From NCBI GenBank assembly GCA_026390435.1, contig JAPLFY010000043.1, positions 1 through 59,012 of the forward strand: a DNA stretch of 59,012 nt. The letters are read 5' to 3'. This stretch comes from Pseudomonadota bacterium (GTDB lineage: Bacteria > Bdellovibrionota_B > Oligoflexia > Oligoflexales > CAIYRB01). The position numbers and the translations under genes are program-made. Shown in pieces: positions 25,435-34,696 of this stretch (the stretch's first letter is position 1; each line of letters opens with the position of its first letter). Under the pieces are notes generated by a model. It worked only from the letters and a program-made list of their open reading frames with translations, made no database searches and was not told the DNA's origin.

Positions 25435-26022
25435 TTATTTCAGGCCGAGCTTCTCTTGAAGTGTGGCGATACCGATTTGCTTGAGCGTAGAAGTCAGCGT
25501 GACTTCTGGGACGACTAGTCCGCACTCTTCCATATGTTCTTTAAATTTAGCTACCTGCATCTTGCCGGCAGCGGCGGACATTTTGTCTGACTTGGTGAGT
25601 ACCAGGGTCACAATGGCATGGCCGGCGACTAGATTTTTGAGCAGTGCGATATCTTCCTCTCCCGGCGGGTCGGCGCGGCGGATATCTATCAGGAATAATA
25701 CTTCCTTTAAAGTTGGTCTCTTAAGGTAGGCGGTGACCAGCGTCTGCCAGTGCCGTCTGGCTTCGCGCCCGCTAGCACTGAAGCCAAAGCCTGGTAAGTC
25801 AGCCAGGATGAGGCGGCCGTCAGCCTTATCGATGGCAAAGAAGTTGACCATCTGTGTACGGCCCGGTGTGTTACTGGCGCGGGCGAGATTTCGCCTTTGC
25901 GTAAGGGCATTTAGCAGGCTGGACTTACCGCAATTAGAGCGGCCAACCATGGCAATTTCGGGCGCGCCCAGTTCAGGAAGCTGGTGCGCCTGCTGGGCGC
26001 TGGTGATATACGAGGACTGCAT
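25435..26022 (-). CDS. engB: Ribosome biogenesis GTP-binding protein YihA/YsxC (EngB)
   Basis: A 195-aa TRAFAC GTPase needed for large-subunit assembly. G1 is GRSNCGKSSLL (residues 27-37), G3 is DLPGFGFS, G4 is TKSD, and the G5-like TSTL follows. The N-terminal segment SSYITSAQQAHQLPELGAPE is typical. It is divergent from mutL, with 84 bases between the starts. Confidence 0.95.
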   Translation of the reverse strand: MQSSYITSAQQAHQLPELGAPEIAMVGRSNCGKSSLLNALTQRRNLARASNTPGRTQMVNFFAIDKADGRLILADLPGFGFSASGREARRHWQTLVTAYLKRPTLKEVLFLIDIRRADPPGEEDIALLKNLVAGHAIVTLVLTKSDKMSAAAGKMQVAKFKEHMEECGLVVPEVTLTSTLKQIGIATLQEKLGLK

Positions 26023-26106
26023 AGACTAGGACCCATACAAATAAGTTTAATATTCACGATTGATATAGCTGCATGGACGGTGCGGCAGTGAGTCCGGAGC
26101 GGCCCC

Positions 26107-28185
26107 ATGGGAAACATACATCTACTCGAAGATAGCGTTATAAACAAGATCGCGGCTGGAGAAGTCGTCGAACGACCATCCAGCGTCGTCAAAGAGCTGG
26201 TAGAAAATGCACTTGATGCCGGCTCCACTCAGCTCGAAGTCAGCCTCGAAATGGGCGGCCTCCGCAGTATCGTGATCACCGACAACGGCGGCGGCATGTC
26301 CGCCGACGACGCGGCCATGGCGTTGCAGCGCCATGCTACCAGTAAACTGCGCGATGCCGACCAGCTCTTTAGTATCAGCTCTATGGGCTTTCGCGGCGAG
26401 GCACTTGCCTCCATAGCTGCGATCAGTCAGCTAAGCCTGGCGACCAAGGAGGCTACGGCTGATGTTGGGACGAAAATTACTGTGGCTGGCGGTGACCCAT
26501 CGGTGACTCTGCCTTGGCAGGGTCCTACCGGTACGACTGTGGCCGTGGAAAATATCTTCTTCAATGTCCCTGTCCGGGCAAAATTCCTGAAGTCACCTGG
26601 CACTGAATTTAGTCACTGTCTGGAACTCATCCAGGCCTTCGCCCTCTGCCGCCCGTCGGTAGGCTTCGTCCTCAAGCATAATGGCCGCGAGCAACTGCGG
26701 CTACCGGCGCTGTCTCTCACAGAAGCGCCTTGGTTCGGTGAAGACGTCTTGCGCGAGCGTAGCCGCGCTGTCATCGGTAAAGACGTTGCGCAGCTAGTGT
26801 ATGTGCGGACATCTGGCCGATACGGTGACCTTGAGGCTCTCGTGTCGCCACCTGGTGTCGAGAAAGGCACTGGCAAGTCCATGTTTAGCTTCGTCAACGG
26901 CCGTCTGGTGCGTGATAAAGTTTTGCGCTACGGCATTCTGCGCGGTTACCATAGCCACTTACTCAAAGGTAAATTCCCTGTCGTCGTCATGCACCTGCGC
27001 ACCGATCCAGCATTAGTGGACGTCAACGTTCATCCAGCGAAGACTGAAGTACGCTTTCAATACCCAGAAGAAGTGCAAAATCTGATTGCCCTTGGCATTC
27101 GCGAGAAACTGCGTAGTGGCTCTTGGGTTGGCCTGGAGCCGGAAACATCGGCGAAAGCAACGGATCAAGCGGCAGCAAATTCTTTAGGAAGCGCGGCCCC
27201 GCCATGGGCATCGCCCCTGCCAGAGCCGTCAGCTGCTCGTCATGAGGCGTCTGCTTATGCGTCGCCGATGCGTGCTCAGTCAGCTCCATTTAGGTCACAG
27301 TCCAGCGCACCGCGAATGACGCTGAGCACTCGCTCCAGTGGTTACGGTGCGGAGAGTATGACCGGAGGTGAGGCTCACTCATCTAAACCAAAAAATGATT
27401 GGTCTTCGACTCCCGTTATGGATAAAGCTGGCATCGACGCACTTTTGGCTCATTCTAGTGGCGAGAGTTCTGTGCCTGTGTCCGGCGGATCACGGTTCGC
27501 TCATGGCGCTGACGATATCAGTGCTGCGGGTATGCCTGCTGTGGCCTGGGGGGACATGCAGTACATGGGGACTTTTGCCCGCTGTTACATGATGTTTACA
27601 GACCAGACACGCTTTCTAGTGGTTGATCAGCACGCCTTTCATGAGCGCATTATTTACGAACGTTTGCAGCGCGATCGCTCCCTGCTACAGCAGAGTCAGC
27701 GTCTACTCGTGCCGGAAGCTTTAGACTTGGCGCCCGCCAGCGTGGCTGTATTGCAAGAGCGGCAAGCCGATCTTAAACTGCGTGGCTTCGATTTTGCCAT
27801 CGAAGGCGCTACGACCGTTTTGGTGAATGCGGTCCCATCTCTGCTTGCCGGACGTGACTTAAACGGCCTCTTCGAAGATCTGGGCGAAGGATTGGGTGTG
27901 GGTGATGCAGGCGCTGGTCCTGGCGCTGATCCTGGCTTTGATCCTCGAATCGAAGCTACCGGCATCAAGGAACCCACAGACAGCAATGGTGAGATGCTGC
28001 GCCTACTTTTGGCAAACGTCGCCTGTCACGCAGCGGTGCGTGCTGGCGAGGAGTTGCCACTAAACGAAGTGAAGCAGCTAGTCGCAGAGGCAGCAACCGT
28101 CGATTTCTACCATAACTGTCCGCATGGACGCCGCGTCTTGCGTTGGTGGTCTAAGGCTCAGGTTGAGCAATGGTTCGACCGGTGA
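26107..28185 (+). CDS. mutL: DNA mismatch repair protein MutL
   Basis: A 692-aa MutL. The N-terminal GHKL ATPase has IAAGEVVERPSSVVKELVEN, DNGGGM, RHATSKL and FRGEAL; DVNVHPAKTEVRF is in the second part. A Ser/Ala-rich linker (about 345-475) joins the C-terminal dimerisation domain. That domain holds DQHAFHERIIYE from residue 507, matching the DQHA(X)2E(X)4E endonuclease motif, together with ACHAAVRAGEEL and CPHGRR. It is therefore probably the nicking type found in bacteria without MutH. GGAG precedes the ATG. The miaA gene follows, as in many bacteria. Confidence 0.96.
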   Translation: MGNIHLLEDSVINKIAAGEVVERPSSVVKELVENALDAGSTQLEVSLEMGGLRSIVITDNGGGMSADDAAMALQRHATSKLRDADQLFSISSMGFRGEALASIAAISQLSLATKEATADVGTKITVAGGDPSVTLPWQGPTGTTVAVENIFFNVPVRAKFLKSPGTEFSHCLELIQAFALCRPSVGFVLKHNGREQLRLPALSLTEAPWFGEDVLRERSRAVIGKDVAQLVYVRTSGRYGDLEALVSPPGVEKGTGKSMFSFVNGRLVRDKVLRYGILRGYHSHLLKGKFPVVVMHLRTDPALVDVNVHPAKTEVRFQYPEEVQNLIALGIREKLRSGSWVGLEPETSAKATDQAAANSLGSAAPPWASPLPEPSAARHEASAYASPMRAQSAPFRSQSSAPRMTLSTRSSGYGAESMTGGEAHSSKPKNDWSSTPVMDKAGIDALLAHSSGESSVPVSGGSRFAHGADDISAAGMPAVAWGDMQYMGTFARCYMMFTDQTRFLVVDQHAFHERIIYERLQRDRSLLQQSQRLLVPEALDLAPASVAVLQERQADLKLRGFDFAIEGATTVLVNAVPSLLAGRDLNGLFEDLGEGLGVGDAGAGPGADPGFDPRIEATGIKEPTDSNGEMLRLLLANVACHAAVRAGEELPLNEVKQLVAEAATVDFYHNCPHGRRVLRWWSKAQVEQWFDR

Positions 28186-28240
28186 GTAGATTGATAATTT
28201 AATCGGTGATTAGAGCTGTGAGAGGAAAAAGCGGTCAGTG

Positions 28241-29158
28241 ATGCCTTCAGCGAAAGAGCGTTACCTCGTGGTAGCCGGACCGACTGGCTCTGGTAAATCA
28301 GGCTTAGCTCTGGCGCTGGCCGAAGCTTTCCACGGTGACATCATAAACTGTGACTCGGTGCAGGTTTATCGCGGCTTTAACATCGGCGCAGCAAAGGCTA
28401 CGACCGCAGACATAGCTCGTGTGCCACATCACCTACTTGACCGAGTAGCCGCGCATGAAGATTTTGATGCAGCGATGTTTGCCAAAGAGGCTAAAGATAA
28501 GAAGGCTGAGATCTTGGCGCGGGGGCGCTTGCCAGTCGTCGTCGGTGGCACCGGACTTTACCTGCGGGCTTTGCTAGGGCAGGGGTGGCATGCGGGTTTA
28601 CCACAAGATGCAGCTTTGCGGATAGAACTGGCAAAGCTCAGCCTCGCCCAACTTTACGCGCAACTCAAAGCCCTAGATCCGAAGCGCGCCGCTGAGTTGC
28701 ACCCAAATGATCGTGTGCGCCTCCAGAGGTCACTGGAGTTAGTGACTCTACTCGGCAAACCTTTGCACGAGGCGGGCCTTACCGCTGACAGTCCCGCTGA
28801 TCCAGCGGCTTTTGTTATCGTGTTGGAACCACCACGCGAGGTGTTGCACGCGCGTATTGCAGCACGAACGAACATGATGCTCAATAGTGGGCTGGTTGAT
28901 GAGGTGCGGGAGTTACTTGCCGCAGGGGTAAGCCCCGACTGTAAGCCCATGCAAAGTATAGGCTACAAGCAGGTTTGCGAGTATCTTGCGGGTAAACTGA
29001 AAGACGTTGATTTACCGGGTGCCATCATCGCTGCCACGCGGCAGTACGCAAAGCGGCAATGCACATGGTTTCGCCGCACTCGGACAGATTTGCGCTTGGA
29101 CGGCAGCGAGTCTCTGGACTCGCTATTGAGCGCAGTGCGTGGTGTGCTTCAAAATTGA
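28241..29158 (+). CDS. miaA: tRNA dimethylallyltransferase
   Basis: A 305-aa enzyme that adds a dimethylallyl group to A37 of tRNAs reading UNN codons. It has the P-loop GPTGSGKSGLALALA, the DSVQVYRG substrate motif, GGTGLYLRALL and SIGYKQVCEYL. The C-terminal RQYAKRQCTWFRR matches the family's RQYAKRQ.TWFR stretch. A GTG one codon before the ATG is an alternative start; the GAGG box lies 11-14 bases upstream. It follows mutL by 55 bases and is probably co-transcribed. Confidence 0.95.
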   Translation: MPSAKERYLVVAGPTGSGKSGLALALAEAFHGDIINCDSVQVYRGFNIGAAKATTADIARVPHHLLDRVAAHEDFDAAMFAKEAKDKKAEILARGRLPVVVGGTGLYLRALLGQGWHAGLPQDAALRIELAKLSLAQLYAQLKALDPKRAAELHPNDRVRLQRSLELVTLLGKPLHEAGLTADSPADPAAFVIVLEPPREVLHARIAARTNMMLNSGLVDEVRELLAAGVSPDCKPMQSIGYKQVCEYLAGKLKDVDLPGAIIAATRQYAKRQCTWFRRTRTDLRLDGSESLDSLLSAVRGVLQN

Positions 29159-29210
29159 TTTGGTGTCATTTTCATTGGCTTAATCACGTCTATCAAGCCT
29201 CTGTAAATTA

Positions 29211-29265
29211 TTGAGAATTCCTCGTTTTTTTGCATTCTCATAGATATTTTTTGAGTTCAGCTCAA
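29211..29265 (+). promoter_or_regulatory. Candidate operators upstream of the efflux operon
   Basis: Two dyads lie in the 186-base gap before the TolC-like gene: TGAGAAT (29212-29218) with ATTCTCA (29234-29240), and TTGAG (29251-29255) with CTCAA (29261-29265). The region is AT-rich. Emr-type pumps are usually controlled by a repressor such as a MarR protein, but no such gene is adjacent. Confidence 0.35.
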
Positions 29266-29344
29266 GGCAATATCTGCCGAGGATCCTTCTGCCAAAGCGT
29301 TGTGACTTGAGTTGCATCGTTGATTTGAGAAGGCGGGGGCTCTT

Positions 29345-30697
29345 ATGCAGAAGTATCTCCATTTAAGTAACAGCACCAGAGTCGGAATTCTGATGGGCGC
29401 TTTGACCATCGCCCCAAACGCTAATGCCGCTGCATTAAGCCTACAAGATGCCGTGCGCTCGGCCACAACTAACTCTCCTGAGATACAGGCAGCTGAGGCA
29501 GCACGAACGACATCCGAGTGGCGGAAGACGGAAGCTTTTGCAGGCTATCTGCCGCAGTTGGGTCTGACGGGCAATTATTTACTCACCAAAAAATACGTCG
29601 AGATGACCTTCACCCCGCCAGGCTCGCCGCGACCGAGTACGATTCCGCAGATACTGCCGACAACCAACTGGGTGGCTTCGGCGCAGGTGCCAATTTTTGA
29701 TGGTAATGCCACCAAATCTCGCGTTGCTGCTGCATCCAACATGCTGGATAGTGCGACGCAGACGGTCGCTTGGCAAAAATTCAAACTCTCTAGAGATGTT
29801 ACCCTCCAGTATTATAAAGCGATTGCAGCTCAGGCATTGCGCGAAGTAGCCAAACAAAATGAACTAACTCTGATCGATCATTTAAAAGACGTACAGCTTT
29901 CGCGCAAGGTTGGACTTGCTACTCATTACGACGTGCTAAGGGTAGAAGTGCAAGCAAGTGATGCAAAAGCTGAGGTTTTGAATACGGAAGACAATATGGC
30001 AATGGCCCGCATTCGCCTCGGCGAACTTATGGGCTTGGACTTAGGCCAGACAGACCTGTCTCAAATCGAGCCTAGCGGCGCTTTGCCTCTTTTGGATGCA
30101 GACTCGATTAAAGCGCAAAAAAGTCCAAACCAGCAAGATCGAGCTGACCTCCTTGCTATGCAAAAGCGCGTTGATGGCTTGATCGCTACGTCCGAGGCAG
30201 CACGCAAGCACTACTACCCCAAATTTTCGCTGTTTGGTCAATATCAGTACTACAACAACCAATCTGATAGCTTTACCAAGACAGCCGATTTTCGGGCAGC
30301 ATCGATGACTGGTATTTCGATGAATTGGACTCTTTTTGACGGGTTTTCCTCTACTGCCCGGGAGCATACTACGGCGAGCGAGCGAGTCGAGAACGAGGCT
30401 AATTTAACCATGAAGCGCCACCGCGCGAAAGCGGACGCAGAATTTTGGCGCCGCAAATTTCAATACTTCACCAGCATACTCGCCGCTCGTCGCAGTGACG
30501 TGACGAAGTCGGAGGAGAGTTTGCGTCTGGCCAAAGTCGGACAAAAAGAGGGGGCGCGCACGACGACCGATCTGCTCGATGCCGAAGCCGAGCTGTTTCG
30601 TGCCAAGGCTAACGCCATCAATGCACAGATTGGCTCTATCGAAGCGCTGCTGAATCTAGAGCTGGCCACAGGTCAGACCTTTCACGATTTTCACTAA
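29345..30697 (+). CDS. TolC-family outer membrane efflux protein
   Basis: A 450-aa outer membrane channel with a likely signal peptide (residues about 1-30, ending near ANA-AAL). It has two related halves rich in long amphipathic helices, starting with LSLQDAVRSATTNSPEIQAAEA, the usual TolC/OEP entry. The C-terminal half contains TTTDLLDAEAELFRAKANAI, also typical. It forms the exit duct of a tripartite pump with the next two genes, which follow on the same strand after short gaps. The length is normal for the family. Confidence 0.92.
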   Translation: MQKYLHLSNSTRVGILMGALTIAPNANAAALSLQDAVRSATTNSPEIQAAEAARTTSEWRKTEAFAGYLPQLGLTGNYLLTKKYVEMTFTPPGSPRPSTIPQILPTTNWVASAQVPIFDGNATKSRVAAASNMLDSATQTVAWQKFKLSRDVTLQYYKAIAAQALREVAKQNELTLIDHLKDVQLSRKVGLATHYDVLRVEVQASDAKAEVLNTEDNMAMARIRLGELMGLDLGQTDLSQIEPSGALPLLDADSIKAQKSPNQQDRADLLAMQKRVDGLIATSEAARKHYYPKFSLFGQYQYYNNQSDSFTKTADFRAASMTGISMNWTLFDGFSSTAREHTTASERVENEANLTMKRHRAKADAEFWRRKFQYFTSILAARRSDVTKSEESLRLAKVGQKEGARTTTDLLDAEAELFRAKANAINAQIGSIEALLNLELATGQTFHDFH

Positions 30698-30750
30698 GAG
30701 AAAATACCAATTCACGGATCGATTTAAGTTTTTAACGAAGGAATTCGGGC

Positions 30751-31599
30751 ATGGCGAAAAAAAAGATTGTCCTACCAATACTGCTGACAGGGACCTTAGG
30801 CCTGATCGGCTATTTCAGTTATCAGGGTTATCTCTACGTCCACTCTGACAACGCGCAGGTCGATGCTCGCACTCTGATGCTGTCGGCTAAGGTGGGTGGC
30901 TACGTCACCGACGTAAAAGCTGACTTCGGCGATTTGGTCAAAGCCGGCGATATCGTCGCGAAACTGGATGATCGCGATTTTAAGAGTAACCTGGACCGGG
31001 CCACAGCAGATCGTGATTCTATTAATGTGCGGTTGCAAGACGCACAAAAAAGTTATCGCCGTATGGCTGCTCTAGCTGAGAAAGGTGCATCGACTCAGGC
31101 CCAGTTAGATGCTGCTTCGGCGCAGCTTAATGAGCTCAAAGCGCGGCAAGCCGCCTCTAATTCACAAGTCTCTCTTGCCGAATTAAATCTAGCCTATGCC
31201 GAGATTCGAGCACCTTTTGATGGAATTATCGCGAGAAGAGCAGTGCAACCAGGCCAACTGGTGGCTCCAGGCTCACCGCTGTTTGGGTTTGTGGAAGCGC
31301 GCGAGCGTTGGGTCACGGCGAATTTGAAAGAGACTGAGCTCGAAGGCCTCAAGATTGGGTCAGCCGTCGAGATCAAAGTAGACGGAGTACCAGGACGCGT
31401 ATTTACCGGCACAATCGCTCAATTTAGTCCGGTGACAGGGGCGACCTTTGCTCTGATTCCGCCTGATAACGCTACGGGTAACTTCACGAAAGTCGTGCAG
31501 CGAGTTCCGGTTAAAATTGCGCTGAGTTCGTTAAGCCCAGATGATGAAAGATTGCTGCGCGTGGGCATGAGCGCCGAAGTCAAGATTCATCGCCGCTAG
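30751..31599 (+). CDS. HlyD/EmrA-type membrane fusion protein
   Basis: A 282-aa periplasmic adaptor with one N-terminal membrane helix (about residues 6-26). The HlyD signature YVHSDNAQVDARTLMLSA is followed by the lipoyl half-motifs GYVTDVKADFGDLVKAGDIV and IRAPFDGIIARRAVQPGQLV on either side of a short coiled coil. The coiled coil is shorter than in E. coli EmrA (about 390 aa). It links the inner membrane transporter to the TolC-like channel. Confidence 0.92.
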   Translation: MAKKKIVLPILLTGTLGLIGYFSYQGYLYVHSDNAQVDARTLMLSAKVGGYVTDVKADFGDLVKAGDIVAKLDDRDFKSNLDRATADRDSINVRLQDAQKSYRRMAALAEKGASTQAQLDAASAQLNELKARQAASNSQVSLAELNLAYAEIRAPFDGIIARRAVQPGQLVAPGSPLFGFVEARERWVTANLKETELEGLKIGSAVEIKVDGVPGRVFTGTIAQFSPVTGATFALIPPDNATGNFTKVVQRVPVKIALSSLSPDDERLLRVGMSAEVKIHRR

Positions 31600-31622
31600 G
31601 CGAAGCACGGAGTAATTTGTCG

Positions 31623-33197
31623 ATGCAACGCCCCAATGGCATGATCATCTTTGTCGCCGTGTTGGCCTCGTTACTCGAGATCATCGACACGTCGATTGTG
31701 AACGTCGCCTTGCCTACGATGATGGGCAGTCTAGGTGCGACGCTGGAAGACATTAGTATGGTGATCACCGGCTACGCGATCGCCAATGCGATTGTGTTGC
31801 CACTGTCCGCATGGCTTGGGGAACGTATCGGGCGGCGAAAATATTATTTAAGCTGTATTTTTGCCTTCATCGTCGCGTCAGTGGCCTGCGGCATTGCACC
31901 AAATTTGCTTAGCCTAACGCTATTTCGGATCGTCCAGGGATTCGTCGGCGGCGCCCTTTTGCCCACGTCCCAGGCTCTGATCTACGAGCAATTTCCGAAA
32001 GAGAAGGCGGGGATGGCTGGCGCCATCTTTGGCATGAGCGTCATGATCGGCCCAACGCTAGGACCCGTGCTTGGGGGCTATCTCACGGATCAGTATGGTT
32101 GGCGCTCGATTTTTAACATCAATTTGCCATTAGGACTGCTGGCGCTATTTGTGGGCATGAATGTCATCAAAGACAGGGTCAAGACTCCTGAGGAGCTGGC
32201 GCGCGCTGAGAAAGCTGGACCGAGTTCGTTTGACGCATTTGGTTTAGGCCTTTTGATCGCAGGTATTGGCTGCCTTCAGTATGTGCTTGAGCGCGGCGAG
32301 CCAGAAGACTGGTTTGCCTCCAACGGCATTCGTTTAGGGACATTGGTTGCAGCTGTTTCCCTACCGCTCTTCGTTTGGTGGGAACTCCGCGTCAAGAATC
32401 CCGTGATCAACGTCCGTCTCTTTCTCAATCCTTTGGTTGCGTGCGGCGTTTCGCTCATGGGCTGCCTTGGCTTTTTTCTCTACGGACTGGTGTTCATCTT
32501 GCCCATATTTGTCGGTCGGATGTTCCACTACACAGCAACGCAAACAGGGATGCTGTTTATCCCGGGCTCACTGCTTACTGCATTCATGATGCCGTTTATT
32601 GGGCGAGCGATGCAGGCACGGGTTAGTCCAAAAATTCTGATTTTTATCGGTGTCACGGCGATTGAGCTTTGTCTTCTGATGGTTTCACTCTTTAGTCCGC
32701 AGACCGATCGCGGGGACATTCTGCAGATGCTTTACTTCCGCGGCTTTGCCATGGCCTTTTTGTTTGTGCCGATTAATTCGAGCATCCTCAGTCAGTTTAC
32801 TGGGGCGACCGTAGGGCAAGTCGCAGGACTGCTCAATTTATGCCGGCAAATCGGCGGTAGTATTGGAATTGCTCTTATCGCGACTTTGCTCGCGACTAAT
32901 TCTAAACAGGCATATCTGGATCTTTCATCCAAAGTGTCTGTGCTGTCTCCAGAAACAGTTTCGGTGCTGAACCAATCAGCGGCTGGTGCTGCAGGGAAAT
33001 TTGGCAATTCTTTAGGCTTTGCCTCGGGGACTGATGTGGCCATTCGCTCGATCGCGTACCGGCTGCAGACTCAGGCGTTCATGCTTAGCTTTCTGCAGAT
33101 GGTGTGGGTCATCATGGCTGTCTTCGCCATCGCTTATGTCCCGCTTTACTTTTTGAATCTCAAAAAGAAGGCAACTGCGATGATGGACGCGCACTGA
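31623..33197 (+). CDS. EmrB/QacA-type MFS drug transporter (DHA2, 14 helices)
   Basis: A 524-aa proton-driven exporter with about 14 hydrophobic helices. Motif D1-like LLEIIDTSIVNVALPTMMGS and motif A-like GERIGRRKYYL are present, and motif C appears as SVMIGPTLGPVLGGYL. With the TolC-like and HlyD-like genes it should form an EmrAB-TolC-type pump that expels hydrophobic toxic compounds. The ATG at 31623 has CGGAG 10 bases upstream; an in-frame TTG two codons earlier is the alternative. Confidence 0.93.
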   Translation: MQRPNGMIIFVAVLASLLEIIDTSIVNVALPTMMGSLGATLEDISMVITGYAIANAIVLPLSAWLGERIGRRKYYLSCIFAFIVASVACGIAPNLLSLTLFRIVQGFVGGALLPTSQALIYEQFPKEKAGMAGAIFGMSVMIGPTLGPVLGGYLTDQYGWRSIFNINLPLGLLALFVGMNVIKDRVKTPEELARAEKAGPSSFDAFGLGLLIAGIGCLQYVLERGEPEDWFASNGIRLGTLVAAVSLPLFVWWELRVKNPVINVRLFLNPLVACGVSLMGCLGFFLYGLVFILPIFVGRMFHYTATQTGMLFIPGSLLTAFMMPFIGRAMQARVSPKILIFIGVTAIELCLLMVSLFSPQTDRGDILQMLYFRGFAMAFLFVPINSSILSQFTGATVGQVAGLLNLCRQIGGSIGIALIATLLATNSKQAYLDLSSKVSVLSPETVSVLNQSAAGAAGKFGNSLGFASGTDVAIRSIAYRLQTQAFMLSFLQMVWVIMAVFAIAYVPLYFLNLKKKATAMMDAH

Positions 33198-33207
33198 GAC
33201 TGCGGCA

Positions 33208-33855
33208 CTACTTTTTATACCTAAACCGAATAGTGTGCGGATTTTTCACTTCTTGACATCGTGAAGCACGGCAAGGGCCGCGCAGACGACCTCTTCCGCG
33301 CAGCTCTGGCACGCTCTCCGCCTCGAACGAACCGGAGAAGTAGTGTGTTTTGAAGCCCAGCCATTCGAGCTCGTTATAGTTGTCGACCATGCCGACGCGC
33401 TTAAAAAAATGTTGATGTCTACGATCAGTTCGATTCGATCTTCGCGTGCTGATGCGCTCATTTGCTTGCGATATGACGGTTCCAGAAGCTAGCGGGCTCC
33501 AAGCCCAGGTTAAGTAGTCATTGCGATTATCTCGCATTTCAAGGGTGCGGCAGGGTGCAGTGGGGCATCGCCGATCGCGCCGCCACACACAGCGCAGTTT
33601 GTAGCTATCATTGCTAATCATGTTGATCGCTGCAAACCTCGGCAGTGGGATCCTTTTCCCGACGTTGCCACTTATAATCATGCCATTAGTCGGCGCAGCG
33701 TTGATCCCTGCATAGGATCCTGCTGAGATACCGCCGTTTACATCGAGTTTGGATGCCGGAGACGTAGTCCCAATACCAACGTTCCCGACGCTATTGCACC
33801 GGTAGATATTCCTACCCAGATTGGCTGTCAGACAGGCGGCGATGGCATCGACTAC
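33208..33855 (-). pseudogene. Remnant of a tail-fibre-like (GTTSP-repeat) surface protein
   Basis: Reading the minus strand from 33855 gives an open stretch with IYRCNSVGNVGIGTTSP, then ASKLDVNGGISAGSYAGINA and IISGNVG. VGIGTTSPxxKLDVxG is a hallmark of large phage-tail-fibre-like proteins that often end in a chaperone or coiled-coil domain. After the second SGNVG the expected IGTTSP repeat is missing and the following residues no longer resemble the family, so there is probably a deletion or frameshift near 33655. Two overlapping frames cover the rest down to 33208 without recognisable content. No start is visible: the stretch begins directly after the stop of the VapC gene. I treat it as a degraded fragment. 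Confidence 0.6.
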
Positions 33856-34299
33856 CTAGAGTCGCCATACTTTAACAAAACCAGCTTCGGCATAGGCAAG
33901 GATCGCTGCATCCCTTGTTACCAGGAAGGCACCAAGGCTACGAGCGGTAGCAACGATAAGGCGATCGGCAGGGTCGTTGTGGAAGTTGCCGGGTAGGCAG
34001 ACGCTGTCGACCGCGATTTCGGCTGTGATCGGTGCATCGTGAATCCGGGAGCGTTGCTTACTAAGATGGATCCATTCAAGCGTCGGCGACGAGAGGGCGA
34101 GCTTGCCCTTAGCGGCTTTCATGGCGATTTCCCACATCGAAATCGGCGCCAGAAAGAGCCTGCCGTCGCGACCGGCTGCTTCAACCTCGGGTCGGCACGG
34201 GGCATTGGCGAAGTAGTCGTGGCCGTAGGCAAGCCAAAGCCATGCACAGGTGTCGAGAAGCACAGCGGGGCCTGCGCCTGGCGCTTTGTCAGTCGTCAC
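33856..34299 (-). CDS. VapC-type PIN-domain ribonuclease toxin
   Basis: A 147-aa toxin with PIN acidic residues: D16 in LLDTCAWLWL, Glu in SMWEIAMKAAKGKL, Asp in DPADRLIVATARS and the final Asp in LVTRDAAIL. This is the type that often pairs with Phd/YefM antitoxins. It overlaps its antitoxin gene by 11 bases, so translation is coupled. Its TAG abuts a tail-fibre-like remnant. Confidence 0.9.
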   Translation of the reverse strand: MTTDKAPGAGPAVLLDTCAWLWLAYGHDYFANAPCRPEVEAAGRDGRLFLAPISMWEIAMKAAKGKLALSSPTLEWIHLSKQRSRIHDAPITAEIAVDSVCLPGNFHNDPADRLIVATARSLGAFLVTRDAAILAYAEAGFVKVWRL

Positions 34300-34555
34300 G
34301 GTCAGCTTCCCACGGTGCGTTTACCGGCGCGGTGATGTCGTCTTCAAGGAAAGTGATAGTCCCGGCCATAGAGCCAAAAATTGGCACATCCGCCAGCACA
34401 TCTTCGACAATCGGGAGAAGCCGCGCAACGGGCCGGCCGTGCTTGGTGATGACGAGTTCACCGCCGTAGGCAGACATCTCGTCCATGAGTGCTAGGCACT
34501 GATTCTTGAATTGCCCTGCGGGGACGACTCGTGGTGCTGACAATTTTACTGTCAT
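34289..34555 (-). CDS. Phd/YefM-family antitoxin
   Basis: An 88-aa antitoxin. The region FKNQCLALMDEMSAYGGELVI followed by TKHGRPVARLLPI is the N-terminal DNA-binding fold of the Phd/YefM family (ITKHGRPVA). The C-terminal 35 residues, rich in acidic and hydrophobic positions, should wrap the PIN toxin encoded next. The start at 34555 (MTVKLSAPRVV) is chosen because the upstream 20 codons of the longer frame do not fit. It probably represses its own promoter. Confidence 0.85.
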   Translation of the reverse strand: MTVKLSAPRVVPAGQFKNQCLALMDEMSAYGGELVITKHGRPVARLLPIVEDVLADVPIFGSMAGTITFLEDDITAPVNAPWEADRDD

Positions 34556-34696
34556 AAACTGGCTCCGATCAATTGAAGCCATAGCTCTGGCTATGGACAT
34601 AATACCTATCGGCAAATCGCCTGTCGAGCTTTAGATTTTTGTTACGTCCCTAAGATATTGGTGACCAATTTCGCATCTCCCTGTTTAAGTAGTTGA

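Noticed and set aside
33208-33681. A 157-codon intact gene on the minus strand
   Set aside because: Its first residues continue a GTTSP-type repeat from upstream and the rest is Arg-rich and featureless, so a decayed remnant fits better than a new gene.
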